From positions 1 through 32,492 of the forward strand of contig DATEVB010000160.1 in NCBI GenBank assembly GCA_035282865.1: a stretch of 32,492 nt of DNA, read 5' to 3'. The notes under the pieces were generated by a model that was not told the origin of the DNA, did not search any database, and was given only the letters and a program-made list of their open reading frames with translations. Shown here one piece after another: positions 24,199 through 32,042 of this stretch (the stretch's first letter is position 1; every line of letters begins with the position of its first letter). The position numbers and the translations under genes are program-made. The stretch comes from UBA4744 sp035282865 (GTDB lineage: Bacteria; Actinomycetota; Acidimicrobiia; Spongiisociales; UBA4744).

Positions 24199-24909
24199 AT
24201 GGACCTGATCCCGGCAGTAGATGTGTTGAACGGCAAGGTGGTGAGGCTTCGCCAAGGCCGGGAAGACGACGTGACGGTCTACGGCAGTGATCCTGCCGCC
24301 CAGGTTCGAGCTTGGAAAGCTCAGGGAGCGTCGCTGGTGCACGTCGTCGATTTGTCGGGAGCCATTGAAGGGACCTGGAACGGGTTTCTGTGGCGGGAGC
24401 TGGGCGAGACGGGCGTCTGCTTCCAGGCAGGCGGCGGCATCCGTTCTATCGAGGCGGCAATTGAGACCGTCGAGGGCGGCGCCGACCGGGTCGTGCTGGG
24501 GTCGACGGCGGTGTGGAACCCAACCCTCCTGGCATCCATCGTCGAGATACTTGGGCCCGACAGAGTCGTGGCTGCGGTCGACGTGCGCGACGGACGGGCC
24601 GTGGGAACCGGGTGGACCGATGGCGGACGGCCGCTTGACCAGATGCTCGATGAGTTGGCGGGAGCGGGAGTCACTCGTGCTTTGGTGACGGGGATCGCCG
24701 GAGACGGGATGCTGTCCGGCCCTGCAATCGACCTTTTCCACCACTGCGCGCATCGGGTCCCGGCGATCGGCATCATTGCGTCCGGCGGAGTAGGCAACCT
24801 CGGCGATCTCCGACGATTGCGCTCACTCCCGCTCGAAGGGGTGATCGTCGGAAGGGCCCTCTACGAGGGCGCCTTCACCCTGACCGAGGGTTTGGAGGTG
24901 CTGGCCTGA
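24199..24909 (+). CDS. hisA: Phosphoribosylformimino-5-aminoimidazole carboxamide ribotide isomerase HisA
   Basis: 236 residues, (beta/alpha)8 isomerase of histidine synthesis. The catalytic aspartates are D8 in LIPAVDVLNGKVVRLRQG and the one in AAVDVRDGRAV (near 128). The phosphate loops QAGGGIRS and IASGGVGN are present. The start is ATG 24199, with AAGGAA upstream; an in-frame ATG at 24166 lies in the promoter zone. It is split from the other his genes and transcribed divergently. I considered PriA, the dual HisA/TrpF enzyme of many actinobacteria; the position cannot decide this. Its stop is three bases from the convergent channel gene. Confidence 0.93.
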   Translation: MDLIPAVDVLNGKVVRLRQGREDDVTVYGSDPAAQVRAWKAQGASLVHVVDLSGAIEGTWNGFLWRELGETGVCFQAGGGIRSIEAAIETVEGGADRVVLGSTAVWNPTLLASIVEILGPDRVVAAVDVRDGRAVGTGWTDGGRPLDQMLDELAGAGVTRALVTGIAGDGMLSGPAIDLFHHCAHRVPAIGIIASGGVGNLGDLRRLRSLPLEGVIVGRALYEGAFTLTEGLEVLA

Positions 24910-24912
24910 TTG

Positions 24913-26043
24913 TCAGGAATGAGTGCTTGGTTGCCGTTCATCGAGATCGATGACCAGATCTGAATCCCTTGGCTTGGCGGTTTTGAGGGGTGACAGAGTC
25001 CCCAGCGACTCGGCCAACACCACGGCGTCATCTCCCGGCGCGAGGCGGAAATCGCTGGGCGGGTTGACAAAGGAAGATCCGTTGCGGCTCACGGCCAGAA
25101 CCGTCGCCTGATGATCATGGCGCATCCGCGCCGACAACTCATCGATGGAAACACCGAGATAGCCGTCCGGGAGCTCTACACGGTAAAGCTCGGCCCCCTC
25201 TCCGCCGGCAACCATGTCGGCAACGACTTCCGAGAGTCCTGGATACATGGCCGTGCGGGCCAGCAGACGGGCCGCCAACCGCGAGCTGACCAATACCTCG
25301 TCGACATTGGCGCGCCGGAAATGAACGACGTGCTTGGGGTTGTTGACCTCGACCACAGTGCGCACCTTTGGCGCCAGGTCTTCTATGGCCAATACGGTGA
25401 GAATCGATCGCATGTCCGCTTCGTTGGAGGCATCGGTCGGACAGATGATGGCCGCGGCGGCCTCTTCGATACCCGCTCGTTTGAGGTCGTCGGCGTTGGT
25501 GGTATCCCCACGTACGAAGTACGCATCGTCCCCGGCCGGGCTCTTTTCGGCTTCGTGAACAACCACGACTCTGGCCTCGTACTCGTCTGAGCGGAGCTCA
25601 TCGATCAAGTCGCGGGCGGTGGAGTTCCAACCGCACACGACGATGTGTCCTCTGTGGCCTGCTGCACCCATGCCCTGTCCTTCCTTCAACAAGAAATCGA
25701 TAACGAACCCCACCAAGGCTCCGGTGATGGTGGCGAGGATCCCGACACCGAAGAGAGCCAGCAACCAGCTCACTACCCAACCGAACGGGCTGGTGACGTG
25801 TGAGGCGTCTCCCTGGCCGAGGACGGTAGTGATCCCCCAGTAGAACGACTCACCGAATGCCGCCAGGGTAAGGTCTTTCTCGACCACGGTAACGGCGAGG
25901 GCTGCCAGTGAAACCACCGCCGCCAGGCCGGCCAGCAACGCCAGAAAAAAACGACGGTCGACCTGTCTACCTACCCGTCGAACGTGCCACAAGACCCTGC
26001 GTAGGAACGCCGAGTGGAAAAGTGGCCCGATCCGAGCACTCAT
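24913..26043 (-). CDS. Two-TM RCK-domain ion channel with non-canonical selectivity filter
   Basis: 376 residues. TM1 is near 32-54 (LALLAGLAAVVSLAALAVTV), the pore helix and filter near 60-80, TM2 near 87-115. A TrkA-N/RCK Rossmann domain starts at GHIVVCGWNSTARDLIDEL (near 128), and a TrkA-C domain runs near 275-350. The layout is that of MthK-type potassium channels, but the filter reads TTVLGQGD (residues 72-79, 25807-25830) instead of TVGYGD: a Leu is inserted and Gln replaces Tyr. Ion selectivity is therefore uncertain. The start ATG 26043 has GGAGG upstream; a TTG at 26061 is the alternative. It is flanked by hisA (convergent, 3 bases) and a decayed MOSC gene (divergent). Confidence 0.85.
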   Translation of the reverse strand: MSARIGPLFHSAFLRRVLWHVRRVGRQVDRRFFLALLAGLAAVVSLAALAVTVVEKDLTLAAFGESFYWGITTVLGQGDASHVTSPFGWVVSWLLALFGVGILATITGALVGFVIDFLLKEGQGMGAAGHRGHIVVCGWNSTARDLIDELRSDEYEARVVVVHEAEKSPAGDDAYFVRGDTTNADDLKRAGIEEAAAAIICPTDASNEADMRSILTVLAIEDLAPKVRTVVEVNNPKHVVHFRRANVDEVLVSSRLAARLLARTAMYPGLSEVVADMVAGGEGAELYRVELPDGYLGVSIDELSARMRHDHQATVLAVSRNGSSFVNPPSDFRLAPGDDAVVLAESLGTLSPLKTAKPRDSDLVIDLDERQPSTHS

Positions 26044-26068
26044 ACCGTCCTCCCTCTCCAACCGGAAA

Positions 26069-26510
26069 CGTTACTCCGGCGAGATGATGCGTGACGGCGG
26101 TGCCCTCCCGCCGGGGATATTCGGAGAAGACCTGACGGTCTCCAATGTCCCGGACCTCGTTCGAGCAGGTGACCGAATCCGAGCCGGTGATGTGCTCATG
26201 GAGGTATCGGCACCTCGCATCCCCTGTGCGACCTCAGCCGCCCGAATGGGTGAGCCGAACAGGATCCGCCGGATTCGCGACGCCGGACGAACCGCTTTTA
26301 TTGCAGAGTCCTCGAACCGGGTGCGGTTCACCCCGGTGATCCGCTCGAATGGATTCGCGGTGCAGGCGCCAACATCCCGTTGGGGAGATGGTGCAGCATT
26401 TCTACGCATCGACCATCACGCTTGAACAGATCCAACGCGCCCTGGGGTCGCCGATCGCGGTACGGTCCCGCGTGGAGTACGAGGATCGGCTGACCAGCAA
26501 GGACGGCTGA
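26069..26510 (+). pseudogene. MOSC-domain protein remnant, N-terminus lost and two frameshifts
   Basis: Three adjacent frames together spell the C-terminal part of a MOSC domain followed by the small helical tail of YiiM-like proteins. Frame one gives LPPGIFGEDLTV and SAPRIPCATSAARMGEP. Frame two gives FYCRVLEPGAVHPGDPLEWI. Frame three gives EMVQHFYASTITLEQIQRAL and ends at TGA 26508-26510. The joins fall at a T4 run (26296-26299) and a G4 run (26382-26385); one added base in each restores the protein. The first ~80 residues of the domain are absent because the channel gene occupies that space. MOSC proteins carry activated sulfur in molybdenum-cofactor or detoxification chemistry. Sequencing error at the homopolymers is possible, but the missing N-terminus argues for real decay. 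Confidence 0.75.
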
Positions 26511-26566
26511 GTCGGTGATCGGCGACTTTCGGCTCACGACGCGCCCGTCTCCCGGATCGGACCAGA

Positions 26567-28021
26567 ATGGCGGATGTGACCGACGTTGCCGTCATCGGAT
26601 CGGGACCCAACGGTCTCGCGGCCGCCATCGTCCTCCAGCAGGCGGGACGATCGGTGGTCGTGTACGAGCGCTCGGACACCGTAGGGGGTGCGGCGTCCAC
26701 CGGTGAACTGACCCTGCCGGGCTTCCGCCACGACGTCGGCTCGGCCGTCCACCCGTTCGGCGCCGCTTCCCCATTGTTCCAGTCGCTGCCGCTGGAGCAG
26801 CATGGCCTCACATGGCTGCGCGCCGAGGTCCCGCTGGCCCATCCCCTGGATGGTGGTCGAGCTGCGACCCTGGATCACTCCGTGACCGTTACGGCCGACC
26901 ATCTCGATCAGGACGGCCCTTGCTACCAGCGGGTCGTGGGCGGAATCGCCCGACGGTGGGACCTTCTCGCCGACGCCGTGTTCGGTCCCGTGCTTCGGGT
27001 CCCGAATCACCCGATGATCCTGGCGGGCTTGGCGTTGCGGGGCCTCCCACCGGCCAGCATGACTCAGCGACCGCTGCGAACGGAGCAGGGCCGAGCGTTG
27101 CTGGCCGGGCTGGCCGCTCACACGCCGATGCCCTTGAGCAAACCGGGCAATACAGCCGTGGCCTTGGTCCTCGCCGCCCTCGCCCATGTGAGCGGCTGGC
27201 CGGTAGCCCGGGGTGGGTCACAAGCGATCGCCGATGCATTAGCAGCGGTCCTCGAGGGACTCGGCGGCACCATAGAAACGGGCAGGCAGATAGACCACCT
27301 TGAAGAGATACCGCCGACCGGGGCCGTGCTCTTCGACACCGGCCCACGTGCCATGGCGGCCATCACCGGAACACGGCTCCCCGTCCTCAGGAGGCGTTCG
27401 TACCGTCTCTATCGCCACGGACCAGGCGTCTTCAAGGTTGACTTCGCGCTCGACGGACCCGTCCCGTGGAGTGCCGCTGCCTGCCGAAAGGCAGGGACCC
27501 TGCACATCGGCGGCAACGCGGAGGAGATCGCCGAGGCGGAACAAGCAGTCTGGCAAGGCCGTGCGTCCAGTCGCCCGTTCGTGATCGCATCACAGCCGAC
27601 TGTGGTCGACCCGAGTCGAGCTCCGGAAGGCAAGCACGTACTGTGGACGTACTGTCACGTACCGTCAGGCTCATCGGTCGACATGACCGGGGCCATCGAA
27701 CGACAGATCGAACGGTTCGCCCCGGGTTTCTGTGACCTGATCCTCGACCGGCATTCGGTTGGTCCTGGCGAACTCGAGGATGGGAACCCCAATCTGGTTG
27801 GCGGCGACATCGCCGGGGGGCGCACCGACCGGCTCCGCATGCTGTTCCGCCCCAGGCTCAGCCTCGACCCCTACACCGTCGGTCCCGGCCTCTACCTGTG
27901 CTCTTCGGCCACCCCGCCCGGGCCCGGAGTTCACGGCATGTCCGGCTATCACGCCGCCCGAGCGGTTCTGCACGCCGAAGGTCGCGACCCGCAACCGGTC
28001 AGACCGTGCGCCAGTGACTGA
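26567..28021 (+). CDS. FAD-dependent NAD(P)/FAD oxidoreductase, phytoene-desaturase/PYROXD2-like
   Basis: 484 residues. The N-terminus is a classic dinucleotide-binding motif: VAVIGSGPNGLAAAIVLQQA, then YERSDTVGGAAST and the PGFRHDVGSAVHPFG region. ARGGSQAIADALAAVLEGLG is the mid-protein CrtI-type segment, and the C-terminal GPGLYLCSSATPPGPGVHG with GYHAARAVL is the second flavin-contact motif. Relatives include bacterial phytoene desaturases and PYROXD2-like proteins. With no carotenoid genes nearby, the substrate cannot be named. ATG 26567 follows the MOSC remnant by 56 bases. Its 3' end overlaps the convergent sulfotransferase gene by 23 bases. Confidence 0.87.
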   Translation: MADVTDVAVIGSGPNGLAAAIVLQQAGRSVVVYERSDTVGGAASTGELTLPGFRHDVGSAVHPFGAASPLFQSLPLEQHGLTWLRAEVPLAHPLDGGRAATLDHSVTVTADHLDQDGPCYQRVVGGIARRWDLLADAVFGPVLRVPNHPMILAGLALRGLPPASMTQRPLRTEQGRALLAGLAAHTPMPLSKPGNTAVALVLAALAHVSGWPVARGGSQAIADALAAVLEGLGGTIETGRQIDHLEEIPPTGAVLFDTGPRAMAAITGTRLPVLRRRSYRLYRHGPGVFKVDFALDGPVPWSAAACRKAGTLHIGGNAEEIAEAEQAVWQGRASSRPFVIASQPTVVDPSRAPEGKHVLWTYCHVPSGSSVDMTGAIERQIERFAPGFCDLILDRHSVGPGELEDGNPNLVGGDIAGGRTDRLRMLFRPRLSLDPYTVGPGLYLCSSATPPGPGVHGMSGYHAARAVLHAEGRDPQPVRPCASD

Positions 28022-28856
28022 GGTCCCTGCCGAGGAGCTTCTCTAATTCGAGAATGTCCGCCTCGAAGGAGGGGAGCAGAGCAGCTCGCTCCTGCGGCGT
28101 CATGAATTGCCGCTCCAGATTGGCGTTCTTGGCCCGACGGAGCGACTTGATCAACCCTTTCGGTAACAGCGGCAAGAGACCCCTCTTGATCGAGTGGTTC
28201 TTGGTGAGCAGCCAGTGCAGCGCCTTGATCTTTGGCACCCCGGAAACGTTGAACTCCACATCCGTGTCGATGGCTACATCAGCGTCGAGCCCGAGAAACT
28301 CGAAAACATCTTTCATTACTTCCTTCGGTTCGCCCTTGAGGTCATCGTTCAGCACGACCTTGAGTTGCCCCGCTGGAAACACGGAAAGGTAGCGGGACAG
28401 ATGTTTGTGGTAGAGGCCGGTTTCGATGTAGTTGAGCCGGTGATCGATCGGGCGACTCGGATCGGCGGCTACCGCATCGAGAAAACGTCTCTCCGGTTCG
28501 TCCTGTCTCATCCGATGCATCATGAATTCCGAGAAGGCTCGTGCACACGGGTCTCTGAGAATGGCGATGAGCTTGACGTCCGGAATCATCTTTCGAATCT
28601 CGTGAGGCGCGTTCTCGTCGACGAGGTAGGTTGGAGAGGCGTCGCCGACCGCCTTATACGATTCCGAACCCTCGAATAGCGATTGATAAGCCTCCAGCGT
28701 TTCAGCTTTTCCGGGTCGCGAATGCTTGTCGGTCCAGAAGTAACTCGGTTCCTTCTGCTTGGGGGGGAAAACGTCGGGGTGCTGCACGACATAGTGCCAA
28801 AGCGAGGTCGACCCGGCCTTCCCGGCACCGATAAGCATGAAATTGGGCAAAGCCAC
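27999..28856 (-). CDS. PAPS-dependent sulfotransferase
   Basis: 285 residues. The 5'-phosphosulfate loop is FMLIGAGKAGSTSLWHYV at residues 6-23, with Lys13 as the expected catalytic/binding lysine. The 3'-phosphate motif is KLIAILRDPCARAFSEF near 93-110. The fold and length fit the Sulfotransfer_1/heparan-type group found in bacteria. I chose GTG 28856, because AGGAGGT lies four bases upstream and residue two onward aligns with the loop; a start at 28955 would add 33 residues with no ribosome site. The acceptor (lipid, polysaccharide or small molecule) is unknown. It is convergent with, and overlaps by 23 bases, the FAD oxidoreductase. Confidence 0.88.
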   Translation of the reverse strand: MALPNFMLIGAGKAGSTSLWHYVVQHPDVFPPKQKEPSYFWTDKHSRPGKAETLEAYQSLFEGSESYKAVGDASPTYLVDENAPHEIRKMIPDVKLIAILRDPCARAFSEFMMHRMRQDEPERRFLDAVAADPSRPIDHRLNYIETGLYHKHLSRYLSVFPAGQLKVVLNDDLKGEPKEVMKDVFEFLGLDADVAIDTDVEFNVSGVPKIKALHWLLTKNHSIKRGLLPLLPKGLIKSLRRAKNANLERQFMTPQERAALLPSFEADILELEKLLGRDLSHWRTV

Positions 28857-29172
28857 ATCTACCTCCTGCCGGTATCCCCCGGGGTTGCTGATCCAGGCTA
28901 GGCCAGAGGATATGGAACGGGCGAGGCGAATGGCACGGGACTCGAACCTCTCCATCGGGTTCAGGGACCTGCCCCAGCCAACGGTTTGGCTCCAACCGAA
29001 GTCTCACCAGGCCGCGACCAGAGGAATCATATCTGTGAGCACGACGGCCCATCGGCCCCGGTACCGGCTGCCGAAGACGTCTATTTCGACCGGATGCTCC
29101 GCCGAGCGGACACCCTCCATGCGCAAACCTGCCGTCGAGCGTAGGCTGGCGCATCCGAAGATGGAGCGATGA
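28857..29172. other. Gene-free divergent region
   Basis: This 316-base stretch between the sulfotransferase and exporter starts shows no convincing gene. A TANNNT-type -10 (TAGGCT, 29142-29147) lies 25 bases before the exporter's GTG and may serve it; no clear -35 accompanies it. No strong hairpin or repeat was seen. Confidence 0.4.
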
Positions 29173-30144
29173 GTGGGCTCGCGAATTCTCAGCACCACGG
29201 CCGGCACCAATCGGGAGGCATTCACTCCGCTCGACTGGACCCTGTTCGTCTCCATCGGTTTGATCTGGGGTTCCTCCTTTCTGCTGATAGACATCGGCCT
29301 GGAGGCATTCAAACCCGGTTTGATCACCTGGATGCGGGTGGGCCTGGGCGCGACGGTGCTCGCTCTCGTGCCGAATGCCCGCCGACGCATCAAGCCCTTT
29401 GACAGGCCCCGGTTGATCGCCCTCTCCTTGGTCTGGGTGGCGATCCCTTTCACCCTGTTCCCTATTGCACAGCAGTACATCAACTCGGCCGTCGCCGGGA
29501 TGCTCAACGGGGCCATGCCGATCTTCGCCGCTGTGATCGCCACCCTCATGTTGCAGAAGCTCCCCCATGGAGCGGTCCTTGTCGGTCTCATGCTCGGATT
29601 CGTCGGGGTAGCGGCCATCAGCCTTTCGTCGGGGTCGGGAGGCTCCGCGGAGGCACTTGGGGTGGTGCTGGTGCTCCTCGCCACGGCCTCCTACGGCCTG
29701 GCCGTCAACATCGCCGCACCGATCACCCAGCAATACGGTTCGCTGGCGGTCAATGCGCAGATGCTCGCCTACGCCACGCTCTGGACGACACCGCTGGGCG
29801 TCACCGGACTCCTGCAATCGACCTTCGCGTGGGACTCGTTTCTTGCCATTGCCGTTGCGGGAGCGGTAGGCACCGGACTTGCCTTCGTGATCATGGGCTC
29901 ACTGGTCAGCCGGGTCGGATCAACGAGATCGTCGTTCATTACCTACATGCTCCCGGTTGTGGCCCTCGTGCTCGGGGTTGTGTTTCGCAACGACCGGGTA
30001 ACGGTCATCTCACTGGCCGGGGTGGTACTCGTCATCGGCGGGGCGCTGCTGGCCGCCCGGCGGGAAACGGGGCGCTCGCCGGAGCGGCACACTACGACGG
30101 AACCAGGCCCTGGCCGAACAGATGCGGACCATCTCCGTCGCTAG
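29173..30144 (+). CDS. EamA-family (DMT superfamily) transporter
   Basis: 323 residues with about ten hydrophobic segments in two EamA repeats. The first starts near residue 20 (DWTLFVSIGLIWGSSFLLI, with the typical WGSSF). The second runs from ALGVVLVLLATASYGLAVN to TVISLAGVVLVIGGALLAAR. The C-terminal 25 residues are hydrophilic. The start is GTG 29173, with GGAG about six bases upstream; an ATG four bases earlier is in another frame. Family members export amino acids, metabolites or drugs; nothing here identifies the substrate. Confidence 0.88.
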   Translation: MGSRILSTTAGTNREAFTPLDWTLFVSIGLIWGSSFLLIDIGLEAFKPGLITWMRVGLGATVLALVPNARRRIKPFDRPRLIALSLVWVAIPFTLFPIAQQYINSAVAGMLNGAMPIFAAVIATLMLQKLPHGAVLVGLMLGFVGVAAISLSSGSGGSAEALGVVLVLLATASYGLAVNIAAPITQQYGSLAVNAQMLAYATLWTTPLGVTGLLQSTFAWDSFLAIAVAGAVGTGLAFVIMGSLVSRVGSTRSSFITYMLPVVALVLGVVFRNDRVTVISLAGVVLVIGGALLAARRETGRSPERHTTTEPGPGRTDADHLRR

Positions 30145-30482
30145 CCCGTCCGCAGCAGTCCGCGGTGAATGGCTCTCAACCCGGCTCCGACCGGTGAGGC
30201 TCCAGGGCGAGGGCCCAGATCGAAGAGCTGGCCGAGGACGGCGCGTTCATGCAGCAAGGGCCGGACAGATCGACTGGACCACCAAACGAAACACGCGAGG
30301 CCGTCACCACGTGAAGCCGGGACGGGGCGTAACGGCAGAGGACCGCGAGGAAACGGGCGCTCTCACCCACCGGCTCGAGCTCGTGCGCATCGTCGACGAC
30401 GGGAGTGAGCCGACGCTGCGGCTTCGGCTACCAGGGGCTCGAGCCGGGAGCGGCGAAAGGCGCGCATTTGTCGTCGGTCCGC
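30145..30482. other. Intergenic stretch with broken coding-like fragments
   Basis: 338 bases with no gene I can defend. One plus-strand frame reads RARAQIEELAEDGAFMQQ to a TGA near 30313. A neighbouring frame from a GTG at about 30311 reads REETGALTHRLELVRIVDDG and TLRLRLPGARAGSGERRAF before running into the opposing gene. Both have a natural-looking composition, so this may be the residue of a decayed gene. No RNA gene, terminator or repeat was recognised. Confidence 0.3.
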
Positions 30483-31886
30483 CTACAACACCTGAAGTCT
30501 GCGGCCGTCCAACCAGGCCTCCCACCCGTTCTCCGCCCGCACCTGCGCCCAGTCGGCGCGCCGCTCAACGACCAGGAGCTCGATGCCGCCCGCCAGCGTG
30601 GCGATCACCTGCCCGGCGGGGTCGGGTGCTGCCCACGCCTCGAGACCCTCACGAGGGACGGTGTGGCTCGGTGCCCATGCCGGTTCGGCTGCCCCGGGCA
30701 ACGGAGTCGGTTCCGGATCAACGGGATCCGACCGGTGGTGAATTTGCGCCGCCGGCGCCCAGCCCTCGAGGTGCCCGTCGGGATCGGCGATCCGCGCCCA
30801 GCCCCCTTCCTCGCTCACGAGCAGGTACCAGATACCCGGTTCCAGGATTCCGATCACCGCTGACGTGTCGTGCAATCCCTGCACTTGAACCCGCTCGAGA
30901 ACATGGACCCAAGCACCCTGGTGACCATCCGGTCCAGGCTGCAGAAGGTCGATCAGTCCGTCGAGGTACTCAATGGCGTCGACACTCTTGATCGAAACGA
31001 TGGGCTGCCCGGCAAGAAGGCCTTGATAGTCGACCAGCGTCAGCGGACCGTCCCCGCGGATCGTGATGCGGTGTTCGTAGCGCCGCAACTCGCCGTTGGC
31101 CATCTCGATGATCTCGTGAGCGACGGCCGGCAGCGGGCTACGCCACTGTGACGCATAGGCGAGCAGCGGCGCTTCCGGCGTCCATTGCCCGTTCTCGTTT
31201 CGGATGATTCCCGCCTCGGCCAGCTCGTCGAACCCGGCTTCTGCGGCCCCGGCAGCCACGTTCACATGGAGCGGAGACAGGATCCGCAGGAGAGTGACCA
31301 GCCAGCGAGCATCATCGTGTTGTACGCCGGCCGCGAGTTGATGCCGAACATCGTCGTGAGCGAAGCGGTACGCCACGACGGGTTGGCGTTGGCCGAGCGA
31401 TGAGAAGAGCCGGCCCCGGACCGCGTCCACTGCGCCGGCCAGTGCCTGGAGCCCACCGACGCTGAGGGAGACCTCGTGCGGATCGGCCAAGGGCGGCGGC
31501 GTTGCCAGCACGACCCGCGAGGTGATCGCGGCGACATCCTCCTCCTCCCACGGGAAGGAGACTCGAAGGTGATTCCCCTCGAGCCAGCAGCCCACGAGTC
31601 GCGCTTGGGGGTGCGATCGGCTTCCGTAGTACACCTGTATGAGCGTCTCGGCCGGCCCGGGGATGATCATCCTGATCTGGCGGTCCGGGGCCGTGAGCAC
31701 CGCAAGAGCCGTTCCCCAGGCGGGGTCGGTAACCCCCCGCTCCTGGAGCGACGCCTGGTCGGCGTCGGGCGCGACCTCGACAAACGGGAGGAACGGTGAT
31801 CCCGGTTGGACGGCCCGGCCCCCGGCCTGCAGCAGCCACGCCACCTCTCCGTCCGTCAGAGTCGCGGTGTGGTGGTCACTGCTCAC
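30483..31886 (-). CDS. Uncharacterised protein with two C-terminal SH3-like repeats
   Basis: 467 residues; I do not recognise the whole protein. The N-terminal ~300 residues (LTDGEVAWLLQAGGRAVQPG, QIRMIIPGPAETLIQVYYG) look like a soluble alpha/beta domain plus helices. The C-terminal part has two SH3b-like beta repeats: HVLERVQVQGLHDTSAVIGI to GWAPAAQI (near 335-390), and HTVPREGLEAWAAPDPAGQV to GWEAWLDGRRLQVL (near 407-467), joined by a Pro-rich linker. There is no signal peptide or membrane segment, unusual for SH3b proteins, which tend to be exported. The GTG start 31886 has GGAGGT upstream, inside the end of the small gene. It is the last gene of a three-gene unit. An EspG-like or secretion-linked role is a guess I cannot support. 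Confidence 0.72.
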   Translation of the reverse strand: MSSDHHTATLTDGEVAWLLQAGGRAVQPGSPFLPFVEVAPDADQASLQERGVTDPAWGTALAVLTAPDRQIRMIIPGPAETLIQVYYGSRSHPQARLVGCWLEGNHLRVSFPWEEEDVAAITSRVVLATPPPLADPHEVSLSVGGLQALAGAVDAVRGRLFSSLGQRQPVVAYRFAHDDVRHQLAAGVQHDDARWLVTLLRILSPLHVNVAAGAAEAGFDELAEAGIIRNENGQWTPEAPLLAYASQWRSPLPAVAHEIIEMANGELRRYEHRITIRGDGPLTLVDYQGLLAGQPIVSIKSVDAIEYLDGLIDLLQPGPDGHQGAWVHVLERVQVQGLHDTSAVIGILEPGIWYLLVSEEGGWARIADPDGHLEGWAPAAQIHHRSDPVDPEPTPLPGAAEPAWAPSHTVPREGLEAWAAPDPAGQVIATLAGGIELLVVERRADWAQVRAENGWEAWLDGRRLQVL

Positions 31887-31892
31887 GGCGGG

Positions 31893-32042
31893 TCACCTCC
31901 CGCTTTGCGAAATGGGGATCACCGTGCGTGTCTCGGCGGCCGCGTTGCCGTCGGGTAGTGGCCCTCCTGCCAGCCGGAGTCCGAGCCTTCGCCGGGCAGA
32001 CGGCGAGGCCGGATTAGGTATATCGGATAGGTTCGCGATCAT
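31893..32042 (-). CDS. 49-residue small protein of unknown function
   Basis: The ATG at 32042 overlaps the upstream gene's stop as ATGA. A GGGGAG ribosome site lies six bases before it. Its stop is six bases from the GTG of the SH3-repeat protein. That arrangement is the main evidence that it is translated. The sequence begins MIANLSDIPNPASPSARRRL, followed by GLRLAGGPLPDGN and the tail VIPISQSGR. It is basic and Pro/Ala-rich with no cysteine, membrane segment or recognised domain. It could be a coupling peptide, a small partner subunit, or a ribosomally made peptide precursor; nothing decides between these. Confidence 0.5.
   Translation of the reverse strand: MIANLSDIPNPASPSARRRLGLRLAGGPLPDGNAAAETRTVIPISQSGR

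Noticed and set aside
30122..30991. A 289-codon plus-strand frame after the exporter gene
   Set aside because: Most of it is antisense to the SH3-repeat gene, and its composition is Arg/Pro/Ala-rich without domains.
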